Assembly (NCBI RefSeq): GCF_001522545.3
Contig: NC_031770.1
Span: forward strand, 19,967,491-20,031,490
Source of the DNA: Parus major
Lineage: Eukaryota; Chordata; Aves; Passeriformes; Paridae
Length of the DNA: 64,000 nucleotides
Direction of reading: 5' to 3'
Numbering within the stretch: the first letter of the stretch is position 1; every line of letters starts with the position of its first letter. The notes under the pieces are model-generated. The model had not been told where the DNA came from and ran no database searches. It worked only from the letters and a program-made list of their open reading frames with translations. Shown here one piece after another: positions 56,501 to 63,600 of the stretch. The position numbers were made by a program, and so were the translations under genes.

Positions 56501-59500
56501 CTACCTACAATAAGCTGAGCAGAAGTTACTCAAACATATGTAAGCCTGTAAAATTTAGCCACAGTGTAGATACGTTATTCCTGGGACAAGAATCTGGCAG
56601 AGTATGGAAAAGCTTAGGCAGTTGTATTAGTAAACCTGACAGACTTGAGAAAAGAGTATTGTATCCTTAGAACCATGGCTGCCAGAATTTAATGTCAACA
56701 ATTAAAATTTATTTTGATCCTTACCTAGTGTTTATTACTGTTTGTATACACAACAGACCTTACTAATACAGAGATGCACTATTAGATGGAATTACCATCT
56801 GTTCAGAGTGAAATGCTGGCATCTGTCTTCAAGCCTAAAACTAAAATGATATTATTTCAAACAAAACAAAATTAACTGCTCTTTACTTACCAACTTCATT
56901 TTTGTGTACATGTGTGTGCATAAACACATGGGAAAGGCTTATTTGTAATGACCTGTGTAGCAACATCTATATTTAGATATATGACTTCAGCATAAGCTGT
57001 ATGGACCATCTGTCTTTATTGGTCTTTTCTGTGCCCTCTGCTACACAATGGCATGCAGCAATCATGGGCTTTTAAATACTGTTTTAGCCTTATAATATAT
57101 TAAATATGTATTATATAGCAAGGCATTAAAACGACATAATTAAGATACACAAAAATGTGACTTTGAATCCACTAAAATGCAGTACGCTCATTATTTTGAC
57201 AGATGTGTTTTAACAGAACGTGACTAAAAAAAATTAAATAGGTAAAATTGTACTCGATTAATCTTTCAGAAAGTAGCTACAGGTACCACAGTGACACCTT
57301 TAGGAAAATATATACTGTATCTTTAGTGCTGAATATTTTTAATTTCAGCATTTAGTACCCTGCTGGGCTAGTGCTACAGATTTATTTCAAGACCACCTGT
57401 TTTTGTGTGCAGTTAGGTTTTCTGTTTGGGCTTCTTTGTTTTTTTTTGTTTTTAAATACTTATGTAACCTATCCTGTATATTTTGCTTCTGTCTTGATGC
57501 ACAAGAATTCTCAAGCATCAAGGAGACTAGTTTAAATACTTGTGCTATAGCAAGGATGTTACTTTCTGAAAGGGTAGTCTTATATTCCATATATCACAAA
57601 ATAATAAATTGTGTCATGCCAGTGTTTAATGCGTGTACACAGTGCATTAACTGTAACTGTAGTACATTTATTTGTGCTAGAGGAGACTTGAAAATGATTA
57701 AAAAATCAATACTTCCCTGTCAGAGAAGCAAGTGTTACGATGCATTTAAGTAGTTAATTGCATAAGCCCCATAAAAGCTTCAGGTTTGGGTATCAGAGAT
57801 GCCATAATTATGGTCCAAGTAACTGCCATTTATTAATACTAGACTTTAAAGGAAGATGTAGTTATTGTTATGAGTGCTAGTCAGCTATATGCATTTGAAA
57901 AATAATGAATTTTAGCATTTCTGTTTTGCCATCAGTAATCTGAACTGGAGGGCTCAACCTCTTCAGTTCACATTTAAAATGCTGACGTAGGCTGGTTCCC
58001 TCAGAGGTGAAGTTTTGATTGTTAAGCCATGTTTTCTATTTAAACTTGTGCATTAATACCACAATTCATTAGTGCTGTGCCCTACTTATGCAGGGAAGCT
58101 TATGACCTCACACTGCATTACTTCAATTTTGACATTGTAAATTTCTACCATCGCGTGAGATACTAATTAGATTGTGAAGTCATAAATGATACCTAAGCAG
58201 GGATTTACAGCACATAGTGCCTTTGGCAGTTTCCCAGTTCCCCCACTCCCTGCTTTCTCCAAGAAGAATATCTATCAAGTTATGGGGTGTGGGGGACAAA
58301 GAAGAAGAAAAAAGAAAGAAATAATATACTACTGGCAAATAGGAAAAATTAAAAATATGTTAATGATCTTGGGAATGCAGGAATGTTTAAAAGGATGTTA
58401 TTAATTCATTTTAAATTAAGCAATCTCTCCTTCTCTAAAGAACTCATGCTATGTACAATGCTGGGCTGTGAAGTAATACGTCAGATTTTGAAGGCCCATA
58501 TTTTAATTCAGGTTTTATTGTTCTTGAAAGGCGTTTATTGCTCTTTACTGTGTCATTATGGGAACAAGTAATTTTTACAAGTTGTCATTGTATTTCGCTA
58601 CCTGGGCACAAATGAAGTTCCTGTTGAATCCACTTTATTGGGGGAAGAAGGGTGAGAGAAAAATCAAGATGTGTATAGATTCTGTATATAGCAAAGTGTT
58701 CTCATACTTCTCCAGATGATGTCTTCTATTATTTCAGTGATGGTCCATTTCTTTCCACCTGTAAGACCACCATGTCATTATCCAAACAGGTCATGCTGCC
58801 CTCCAGTGGCTTACTGTACAGTATTTTGTTAAAAAAATGTAATAAGTTTAGTCAATAACTGAGATACAGAGTAGCCAATGCTATCAGTGTGTTTAGAAGA
58901 ATATCAGAGTATTGGGTTTAATGGTAGAAGAATCATCCTGTAATGTAAAACTATCTTATGCTGCTACCTTTGTGGAAACAAACTCTTGTTTGAAGTCCTG
59001 GTGTGCACCAGAATTGGTGATGAAAAATTAGAGAGGGTTATTTTCTTAGTAAGTAATTATCTGAGCACAAGCTTCTGTCTGGTGTGCACATCATGTGAAC
59101 AACTGGATGGGCCTGCAGAGCTGTTCTTCTCCTCTTGCTGAGTATAAGTCCAGTGACAAGAGACTGCTGTTGTCATGTACCATACTGAGATGTAACAAGA
59201 CTTATAACTGTTCAAATATTCCTTCGGTTTTTTGCTCATATCCACTTGGGAATGTCATACAGATATACACTTGGAGTTTGGCATGAGAGGCCCATGAAGG
59301 AAGGAAGGAATCAAGATATACTCTTTATGAAGTTGTTGATTAATATTCTCAAAGATGATGAATAAAAATATTTTAGATATAATTATAGAGATATTTGTCT
59401 AAAGCCTGAAGAAACAAATAAAGTATTTCTTGTAAAACTGAAAGTAAGTTTCTCATAAAGATTAAGAATATATTTTGAGTTTTTTTTTCCTCTCCTAATT

Positions 59501-59841
59501 AAGCTTCTATGGATATCTGTGTTTATTCTTAAGATCAGAAAATAAAACAGGATTTTGTAAAGATTATGTTATGTACAATAAATAATTCCCCAAGTGTTTT
59601 TTATCCACAGCTCCAAGAAAACTTCGTGCCCCTCTTGTCGAAGGAATAAACAGCACAACAATAAAGATAACTTGGAATGAACCTGAAGAGCTTAATGGGC
59701 CTTCTCCTATCTACCAGGTGGAAAGGATGGATTCATCTTTAGCTACAATGAATATAGAAGTAACAAAAGGGATCCGTTTCCCAGGAAATGGGTATTACAG
59801 ATTTGCGAGTTCTACTCTCCCCACCAATACCTACTTTACGG
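2296..59841 (+). CDS. USH2A: Usherin, partial spliced coding region (exons 8-21 by human numbering)
   Basis: Joining 2296-2517, 3815-3908, 10691-10886, 11666-11796, 21292-21487, 24755-25396, 30770-30953, 36004-36167, 40131-40289, 43767-44261, 45658-45930, 48203-48360, 49671-49815 and 59611-59841 gives one open frame of 3,290 nt. Seen directly: every junction is GT-AG, phases agree, and the protein shows the end of a laminin N-terminal domain, ten LE repeats with all eight cysteines each, then four FN3 domains. This order, with near-identical peptides such as FVKATQ, NCKPCQC and QACTSGGC, is specific to usherin. Known of the family: usherin is a large basement-membrane and membrane-anchored protein of photoreceptor periciliary membranes and hair-cell ankle links, acting with ADGRV1 and whirlin; human mutations cause Usher syndrome type 2A and retinitis pigmentosa. 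Both gene ends lie outside the window. Exon numbers and human lengths are recalled, not searched. Confidence 0.97.
2518..3814 (+). other. USH2A: USH2A intron 8
   Basis: A 1,297-bp intron with GTAAGT donor and TTTTCAG acceptor. AT-rich, with no recognisable repeat or coding exon. Confidence 0.93.
3815..3908 (+). CDS. USH2A: USH2A exon 9: first half of LE repeat 1
   Basis: The exon is 94 nt, phase 2 in and phase 0 out, matching human exon 9 (residues 517-548). It completes the Arg codon split from exon 8 and encodes [10 protein letters not shown] and YRCLC, the first five cysteines of laminin-type EGF repeat 1. The acceptor is TATTTTCAG and the donor AAT|GTGAGT. Reading past the donor runs open for a further 30 codons into the intron, but this tail resembles nothing and the next exon continues the LE repeat, so splicing here is clear. 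LE repeats form a disulphide-rigid rod. Confidence 0.95.
3909..10690 (+). other. USH2A: USH2A intron 9
   Basis: A 6,782-bp intron. It contains an A-rich tract at 4677-4691, a short AT-repeat near 7778-7796 and a plus-strand CR1 fragment at 8761-9072. Nothing else recognisable; no coding exon seen. Confidence 0.93.
8761..9072 (+). mobile_element. CR1 LINE 3' fragment, plus strand
   Basis: The stretch contains recognisable CR1 segments in order: GTCAATCTCTTCTCCCAG, GGTTTAGATTGGATATTAGG, TTTCTTCAGTGAAAGGGTTG and CTTAAAGGTCTTTTCCAAAC. These belong to the 3' end of avian CR1 elements. It is diverged and 5' truncated; the first 20 bp are uncertain. CR1 is the dominant LINE of birds. Confidence 0.85.
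10691..10886 (+). CDS. USH2A: USH2A exon 10: end of LE1 and most of LE2
   Basis: The exon is 196 nt, phase 0 to 1, the same length as human exon 10 (residues 549-614). It opens with [14 protein letters not shown], the end of LE1, and continues into LE2 with [13 protein letters not shown] and the unusual [10 protein letters not shown] loop. This long acidic and glycine-containing loop between cysteines 3 and 4 of LE2 is a usherin hallmark and confirms the gene. The acceptor is ATATTTCAG and the donor CTG|GTAAGT. The last base is the first base of a Gly codon completed in exon 11. Confidence 0.96.
10887..11665 (+). other. USH2A: USH2A intron 10
   Basis: A 779-bp intron, the shortest in the window. 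AT-rich, no feature recognised. Confidence 0.94.
11666..11796 (+). CDS. USH2A: USH2A exon 11: end of LE2 and start of LE3
   Basis: The exon is 131 nt, phase 1 to 0, matching human exon 11 (residues 614-657). It encodes [15 protein letters not shown] and then [13 protein letters not shown], giving the last three cysteines of LE2 and the first three of LE3. Two N-glycosylation sequons (NAT and NKS) are visible. The acceptor is TTTCATGCAG and the donor AAT|GTAAGT. Intron 10 before it is only 779 bp, the shortest in the window, whereas intron 11 after it is 9.5 kb. Confidence 0.96.
11797..21291 (+). other. USH2A: USH2A intron 11
   Basis: A 9,495-bp intron. It holds a perfect 16-bp tandem duplication at 12422-12453 and a short (AT)n run near 14894-14908. 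The rest is unique-looking AT-rich sequence with scattered chance open frames and no recognised gene or mobile element. Confidence 0.93.
12422..12453. repeat. Perfect 16-bp tandem duplication
   Basis: The unit AATCTTGAATCTTGAA occurs twice without mismatch, and each unit is itself a near-duplicate of AATCTTG. Confidence 0.9.
21292..21487 (+). CDS. USH2A: USH2A exon 12: end of LE3 and most of LE4
   Basis: The exon is 196 nt, phase 0 to 1, matching human exon 12 (residues 658-723). It encodes [19 protein letters not shown], the end of LE3, then [20 protein letters not shown] and CKCKANVIG of LE4; the recalled human sequence is nearly the same, making this one of the most conserved exons here. 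One sequon (NTS) is present. The acceptor is TATCTTTCTAG and the donor TTG|GTATGT. An out-of-phase reading of the same bases is also open for 94 codons but has no cysteine pattern and is ignored. Confidence 0.97.
21488..24754 (+). other. USH2A: USH2A intron 12
   Basis: A 3,267-bp intron. AT-rich, ending in T-rich runs before the exon 13 acceptor. A 125-codon open stretch at 22833-23210 encodes only a generic hydrophobic peptide and is judged chance. Confidence 0.93.
24755..25396 (+). CDS. USH2A: USH2A exon 13: end of LE4, LE5, LE6, LE7 and most of LE8
   Basis: This is the largest exon in the window: 642 nt, phase 1 at both ends and exactly the human exon 13 length (residues 723-937). It carries more than four LE repeats without an intron, unlike the split repeats on either side. 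All cysteines of LE5 ([13 protein letters not shown]), LE6 ([14 protein letters not shown]), LE7 ([15 protein letters not shown]) and LE8 ([14 protein letters not shown]) are present. The codon equivalent to human Cys759, a retinitis pigmentosa site, is TGC at 24862-24864. Sequons NGS and NLS occur in LE7. Because length is a multiple of three, skipping keeps the frame. From about 24890 the exon turns GC- and CpG-rich, in contrast to its AT-rich flanks. Donor CAG|GTAAGG. Confidence 0.98.
25397..30769 (+). other. USH2A: USH2A intron 13
   Basis: A 5,373-bp intron. A block at about 26368-26480 is richer in GC and CpG than its surroundings; nothing else is recognised. Confidence 0.93.
30770..30953 (+). 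CDS. USH2A: USH2A exon 14: end of LE8 and most of LE9
   Basis: The exon is 184 nt, phase 1 to 2, matching human exon 14 (residues 937-998). Its first two bases complete the Gly codon split from exon 13, giving [14 protein letters not shown], the end of LE8. LE9 follows, with [27 protein letters not shown] and [12 protein letters not shown]. The acceptor is CTTTTGCAG and the donor GAG|GTGAGT. The peptide differs from recalled human at several surface positions, but every cysteine and the conserved Gly residues are kept. Confidence 0.96.
30954..36003 (+). other. USH2A: USH2A intron 14
   Basis: A 5,050-bp intron. It includes a 15-T run followed by AG at 32164-32180, which looks like a splice acceptor but leads to no exon, and a short AT repeat near 33071-33083. 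Confidence 0.93.
36004..36167 (+). CDS. USH2A: USH2A exon 15: last residue of LE9 and LE repeat 10
   Basis: The exon is 164 nt, phase 2 to 1, as in human exon 15 (residues 998-1053). It encodes [19 protein letters not shown], then [17 protein letters not shown] and NLFGCSK, so LE10 has all eight cysteines. This closes the LE rod; the next residues start the first FN3 domain. The acceptor is TTTATAG, with a T-rich tract before it, and the donor is AAA|GTAAGT. The open reading continues upstream in the intron, but the AG at 36002-36003 is fixed by the split Arg codon from exon 14. Confidence 0.95.
37597..37690 (+). repeat. Possible ancient MIR/CORE-type SINE fragment
   Basis: An (AAT)n run is followed by ATGGCACTTTTATGATGCTG and TTCAAAGTGCTTTACAAACA. 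The second phrase is familiar from old amniote SINE families. It is short and diverged, so the family is a guess. Confidence 0.4.
39181..39238 (-). mobile_element. CR1 LINE 3' terminus, minus strand
   Basis: AGAATCATGGAATCATCTAG followed by GTTGGAAAGGACCTTTGAGA and TCAAGTCCA is the reverse complement of the last 55 bp or so of a CR1 element, including its short terminal repeat. Only the 3' tip inserted, which is common for CR1. Confidence 0.85.
40131..40289 (+). CDS. USH2A: USH2A exon 16: first half of FN3 domain 1
   Basis: The exon is 159 nt, phase 1 at both ends, matching human exon 16 (residues 1053-1106). It encodes [20 protein letters not shown], the tryptophan-containing strand [10 protein letters not shown] and the [16 protein letters not shown] segment. 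The proline-rich start and the LSW motif are typical of the A and B strands of an FN3 domain. Sequons NSS and NLS are present. The acceptor is TATGTTTCAG and the donor ACA|GTAAGT. Human has HWLTYSLLRDG where this gene has [11 protein letters not shown], so the C-strand region is more diverged than the LE repeats. Confidence 0.96.
42025..42588 (-). mobile_element. CR1 LINE 3' fragment with ORF2 end, minus strand
   Basis: About 560 bp of reverse-complement CR1. It starts with the 3' end (AAAGACCTCTAAGATCATTG), passes the untranslated part (CATGAAGAAATCTTTCTTAA) and reaches the end of ORF2. On the minus strand the peptide includes [20 protein letters not shown] and [15 protein letters not shown], typical of the CR1 reverse-transcriptase C-terminus. 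It is 5' truncated and carries small indels, so it is not functional. An internal 16-bp unit is repeated at 42094-42134. Confidence 0.92.
42094..42134. repeat. 16-bp tandem repeat inside CR1 fragment
   Basis: GCCATGTCACCTCTAA is present twice and followed by a nine-base partial copy. It lies within the minus-strand CR1 and is probably a post-insertion slippage event. Confidence 0.85.
43552..43590. repeat. AATA-type simple repeat
   Basis: Imperfect run of AATA and GATAATA units. Confidence 0.75.
43767..44261 (+). CDS. USH2A: USH2A exon 17: end of FN3-1, all of FN3-2, start of FN3-3
   Basis: The exon is 495 nt, phase 1 at both ends, identical in length to human exon 17 (residues 1106-1271). 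It encodes [18 protein letters not shown], the end of FN3-1 with the typical tyrosine corner. FN3-2 follows, including [24 protein letters not shown] and [10 protein letters not shown]3-3 then starts with [20 protein letters not shown] and [11 protein letters not shown]. One sequon (NDS) is seen. The acceptor is TGTTTCAG; the donor ATG|GTAGGA is of moderate strength but keeps G at +5. Reading past the donor stays open for about 34 codons with no FN3 features. Confidence 0.97.
44262..45657 (+). other. USH2A: USH2A intron 17
   Basis: A 1,396-bp intron. AT-rich; no repeat or coding exon recognised. Confidence 0.94.
45658..45930 (+). CDS. USH2A: USH2A exon 18: rest of FN3-3
   Basis: The exon is 273 nt, phase 1 at both ends. 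It encodes [14 protein letters not shown], then [16 protein letters not shown], the FN3 tyrosine corner in [19 protein letters not shown], and [11 protein letters not shown]. Recalled human exon 18 is 270 nt; the extra codon lies in the variable stretch between ELYMR and the FQSSGW motif, which in FN3 domains is a surface loop. The acceptor is TTTTTCTCTAG and the donor CTG|GTAAGC. Frame and flanking motifs are unaffected, so this is an ordinary loop length difference rather than a defect. Confidence 0.96.
46327..46365 (+). repeat. Inverted repeat, 16-nt arms, 7-nt loop
   Basis: The arm 46327-46342 pairs with 46350-46365 over all 16 positions in a plus-strand RNA, two of them G-U wobbles. It overlaps the 3' edge of the minus-strand LTR. 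Confidence 0.65.
46347..46760 (-). mobile_element. ERVL-like solo LTR, minus strand
   Basis: Read on the minus strand this stretch has the order of an LTR: a CCAAT box (46562-46566), a TATA box TATAAATA (46525-46532), about 155 bp later an AATAAA signal (46368-46373), and a pyrimidine-rich stretch between them. The segment with GTGAAGAAGGACCAATAGG and CTTCTGTTGATCACTCTC resembles avian ERVL LTRs as I remember them. No internal viral coding region is seen beside it. Borders are approximate and no target-site duplication was proven. Confidence 0.6.
48203..48360 (+). CDS. USH2A: USH2A exon 19: first half of FN3-4
   Basis: The exon is 158 nt, phase 1 in and phase 0 out. It encodes [37 protein letters not shown] and ends in PPFSQ. 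Two sequons (NVS twice) are seen. Recalled human exon 19 is 170 nt; the bird exon is four codons shorter, in the loop just before FSQ, keeping phase. The acceptor is AACTTTATTTCAG. The donor CAG|GTATTG lacks G at +5 and is the weakest match to consensus in the window; the junction is nonetheless fixed by exon 20, which continues FN3-4 in frame. Confidence 0.95.
48513..48590. repeat. Local direct duplication, 25-bp copies
   Basis: Copies at 48513-48537 and 48566-48590 match at 22 of 25 bases and share GATGTAT and ACTCTGCATTTT. Confidence 0.8.
49384..49463. repeat. Inverted repeat, 23-nt arms, 34-nt loop
   Basis: The arm 49384-49406 is complementary to 49441-49463 at 21 of 23 positions, sharing the core GTTTTATGAGG. 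It could be a degraded small inverted-repeat transposon or a transcribed hairpin. Confidence 0.7.
49671..49815 (+). CDS. USH2A: USH2A exon 20: second half of FN3-4
   Basis: The exon is 145 nt, phase 0 to 1, as in human exon 20 (residues 1418-1466). It encodes [16 protein letters not shown], then the tyrosine-corner segment [19 protein letters not shown] and [12 protein letters not shown], ending the fourth FN3 domain. One sequon (NFT) is present. The acceptor is TTTGCTTTGCAG and the donor CTG|GTAAGG, both strong. The 9.8-kb intron 20 follows, the longest complete intron here. Confidence 0.96.
49816..59610 (+). other. USH2A: USH2A intron 20
   Basis: A 9,795-bp intron. It has a T-rich and (GT)n stretch at 51565-51640 and T-rich runs near 52400-52444 and 53580-53670. 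The part from about 53900 to 58200 has no recognised repeat and contains many TAATTA-type motifs, which resembles conserved noncoding DNA. No exon is seen. Confidence 0.92.
51565..51640. repeat. T-rich tract followed by (GT)n microsatellite
   Basis: Several T runs separated by G, then a (TG) run at 51623-51640 with one C interruption. Confidence 0.8.
59611..59841 (+). CDS. USH2A: USH2A exon 21: FN3-like linker leading to laminin G domain 1
   Basis: The exon is 231 nt, phase 1 at both ends, exactly the human exon 21 length (residues 1466-1543). It encodes [19 protein letters not shown], then [19 protein letters not shown], an FN3-like A to C strand segment, and [15 protein letters not shown], the start of the laminin G region. 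One sequon (NST) is present. The acceptor is TTTTTTATCCACAG. The donor CGG|GTAAAT has A instead of G at +5 and is weak. Reading through it meets a stop after three further codons, a possible end for a secreted short isoform (see the next feature). Confidence 0.96.
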
Positions 59842-59855
59842 GTAAATGTGTTTAA
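59842..59855 (+). CDS. USH2A: Possible short-isoform tail by retention of intron 21 start
   Basis: If exon 21 is not spliced at 59841, its last G joins GT to make Gly, followed by Lys-Cys-Val and TAA at 59853-59855. In human numbering Gly is residue 1543 and Val 1546, the length of the known 1,546-residue short usherin, which ends in this exon and lacks the membrane anchor. The stop and the weak donor are seen directly; that this bird makes the short form is inferred from the human protein. Confidence 0.6.
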
Positions 59856-60611
59856 ATTACTTAAAAAATGTACTAATTGTGCTCTGCATGTGTTTTACCA
59901 TTTAGTATCGTGTTCTATAAAACTTTTATGTTAAAGTAGGTAGGTTCTAATTTATTAAAGTAATGTAATGATTAATGATGTATGGGCTATTTTGATTCTC
60001 ACTTTAAAAGCCTGTGGAAATCATTTGACATGTGGAATTTTTGTTACGTCATGTTTGGACAGAGAGATGAACATGACAGTGAATGTTGTTGCTGCATATT
60101 TGACTTGTTTCTGAGTTGGAAATATGAGATTTTATTTATTCTCCTGGGATAAAAGCTTTTTAATTAATTTGCTGTGAGTGCTAAGATGTGTTTTATTTGG
60201 TGCCTTTTTGAGAATTCCTGAGCCACTCAAAAAACTCTGTGTTCCAGGTTCAGAGCATTTGTGTTGTGACCCTGTTTGTTTTGTTAAGGAAAGAAAAAAG
60301 CCTGCCACTGACAGAATTCCACTGTTTCGGGGCCTTTGAGTGGTCTCTCTTTTTTCTTGATTAGTTACTTCATTTTGGAACCAGGAGGTTTTCAGACTGA
60401 AGCAGACCTATATCCTTTTTCTGTGATTCTCATAATTTGCTGATGTCTTGACTTCTGTGATAAAGCAAAGATATAGACAATATGTTTTTTTGCAAAAAAT
60501 GAACCTGATTGCACATTTGAGATGCTGTAGAGGTCTGTAAGTGAAATCTTGCATTTGCATGCGTGAAGTATAAGTGTTTAAAAGAAGAAACAGCGGAGCT
60601 GAAGACTTAAA

Positions 60612-60643
60612 AATAAAAGCATATGAAAGATGTGTGTGTATCT
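60612..60643 (+). terminator. Candidate poly(A) signal for the short USH2A transcript
   Basis: AATAAA at 60612-60617 is followed by a CA dinucleotide at 60620-60621 and by a GU-rich run TGTGTGTGTATCT from 60631, the arrangement of a vertebrate cleavage and polyadenylation site. It lies about 760 nt after the read-through stop at 59853. A variant ATTAAA sits nearer, at 59954-59959, without an obvious GU-rich element. Poly(A) signals arise often by chance in AT-rich DNA, so support is modest. Confidence 0.35.
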
Positions 60644-63600
60644 CAGGTCATGAGAATGACAGCAGTAAGTTGAAATCCAGAAGGAATCTAGGTGACTGTA
60701 AGAGCAAGAATTAACTAGCACACTGAGGGTGCAGGGGGCTGCACCGGTGGCAGTGACACAACCTGGTACTAAGCCTTGTTTAAGAGAGAGAAGGGCTGCA
60801 AAAACTGTGCAGAATTATTGACACACACAAAAATGCTGGGGCTTTGGAGAGCACTCAGCTGGCATTCCTTGTCTTTGGGGTCACCACAGGTAATTCTGGC
60901 AACAATGTTTGAGCACTCAGTACTTGCAAGAGTGTATGTGCAAATTCAGGTTTTGTTCAAAACAGAGATCAGTTTCTTGTCTTTCTATGGTCACCCAGTG
61001 AATCTGACTTAAACAAAGTTGAAGAAGACTTCACATTTTTTTTCTAGCCAGGTGCTTACTTGACTGATAAATAATAATAACAAGTGATAATGTGTTCGTT
61101 AAATATTGACACTGTGTTGACTGGCACAACCTGTCTCTGTGTGGGAATCTGTAGGAACAGCTGTTGGACTACTTTCCTCATCCAAATTGCTCAATGGTTT
61201 TCCTGACATCAGTTTGCAGGCTTTACTATATATTTAGAAAAAAACCCTTTGATGTTTCTTCTGTTGTCAGTTGTGTCTGTAATCAAGCAAACCCAGCACC
61301 AATCTACCCAAGTGTCGATTCACTCTGGGGTTTAGTTCTGCTCCAGAAGCTGAGACTGATGGCTTGAGTAAAGTTTATTGTGATGGCTGAGATGATTTGA
61401 GAGAGTTTGGACAGGCAGGTTGGGAGATGTTAAAATAAAGCTCCCTTGATAGTGGCAGCTGATGGCTGATAACGTTATATGGATAAATATAATTTATCAT
61501 AGCTTTGGATTGTGTTCTGTCTCTTCTACCAGCTAATAGTCAGAGTATTTGGAGACAGCCTAGAACTAAAACACACTAGGCAATTTGTCCAGACATCTGC
61601 TAGTAATGGCTGACAATCAGATTTAATCAGTCTGTGTTTGGTACCTAAAAATGTCTAGTTCAGGTTTGGCAACTCAATAAATATTTTCAGAAATATAAAT
61701 CTGTGTTTTTCTAAGTAGGTCATCTGTCCTTCTTCTGAAACATGATGGAGGGCAAAATGATAGCAAATTTGGGAGAGTTTAGAAAGACAGACACTTAAGG
61801 GGATGAAAAATATTCTTTAACTGCACTCTGCAGTTGTTTCGTTGTTGAGACCCTCTCTTATTACCCATTTCTGAAGACAAGCAGTAAGCAATTGTGCTTT
61901 ATGGATGGAACAGCTTTAGTGTGCGTGCAGCTGGGTACTTTTTGACAAAAAAATGTGCCATCTTGTATGTGTCAGTCAGCAGACAGATACTTCTCGGTGC
62001 GTCTGGAATCTCCCACTGTGAATCCAGAAAAAGATTGATCAGTTTATTCATTGCTAATAAATGCAGTTGTCCTCTCTACCTCCCTGGCTGGTCTTACAGT
62101 CCAAGGTGCAAGTAATAGGGGCAGATGTATTTTCTGGGAAGTTTTCCAAAATGATCTTTAAAAAAAAAAAGTTATTCAATAAACACTGGCTACACTAAGC
62201 AGTGTCCTGTCTGTAACAAAACCTCCAGCTGCACAGGAAGATGTGTTCTGAGTACACATTAGATGAGAGGAAATAGAGTAAAAAGACTTTTTTCTGCTGG
62301 AACTGTCCACATGCAACTTTTCAGCTCTTCAAAATGTAAGGAAGTGTTTTAGCTATGTATAATATTTCCCAAATTATGCAGACTTGATTTTTAATGCTTA
62401 TTTACATTCCCTGAAGTTTTTAGATACAGCAGCATTTGTTGGATCTATCAAAATACCACAAGGCAAAGGAGAGCTGTTAGTGTTGTTTTAGCTAAGGAAC
62501 ATATCCATCTCCCATCACTCTGAAAATTGGAGTATTTAGGTGTTTATCTTCATATCTTCCCCATGAGGCAACAAAGCGGTGTGATTTAATGTATGGGGTG
62601 CTGAAGTTTCGATTCTACCTAATGTGGGACTTTATACTTAAAAGGACCTCTAGAATTGACCAGAAGGTTTTACAAATTATTTATTTTGTGTGGTTTTCTT
62701 TTATTGATCTAGCTTGTGTGCTGTGGCTGTGAGTCTGGAGTCAGAATGCTGTAGTACTGCTGTTGTGTTTGCCTTTCTGGATGTCTTGTCATCAAGAGAA
62801 ACAATATCTATTTTATATATGGTGTAGAACAGGCAAGCTTGGAGTTCAAATGTCATTCCTCTTGGATGCTACTTGTTTTAAAAGAAAATTATTCATGTAA
62901 TATTGATCAAAATGTAGTCTACTCTGAAGAAAGTTTTGTGTTTGGCCTTGGTTTTGCTTCAAGTTTTCTGAAATAGGGTAATACACTTAAAAAGAAGTAT
63001 GTCTTGCCTGGACTATGTAATCTTTGCTAACCTCTACATGATGTGTATTCAGCTCTGTAACAATTAGAAAATAACTGTATGAGGTAAGATGTTAATATAT
63101 TAAGCATTACAAAGAGAACTTTTTTTGCAATGACATTTTTAGTATAGTGAAGTGGTCTTAAAAATATGTATTTAAAAAAAATATTTATATCTGTGCTAGT
63201 GTTTTTACAGCCAGATTCTGGCTCAGATACACAGACATTTCTCAGAGTGGAGAATCTTTCCAGTAACGATGTTTCTTAATGAGTTTGCCATGGAACACTG
63301 CTCAGGCGTCGTTTACATTTGTTCTGAGCTGAAGTGCTGAGAATGGCTGTGGTCATTCAGTGTCAGATCTCCCCATAGCTCTTCATCACAGTGAGCTCTC
63401 TTTACGGTAATGTAAAACAAATTCCACTCCACAGGATCTTGAGCAAACATTTGATAGTTAGTCAAAGGGGCAGATATTTTCATTGGTTTGTGGAGCCAAA
63501 TAAACAGGCCTTTTCCAGCATCCCAACAGAACTTTATGGAATGCATTATGACTTAATACCAAGAAAATGAATGGCATTAAAGGTCCTAAAACAATGTAAG

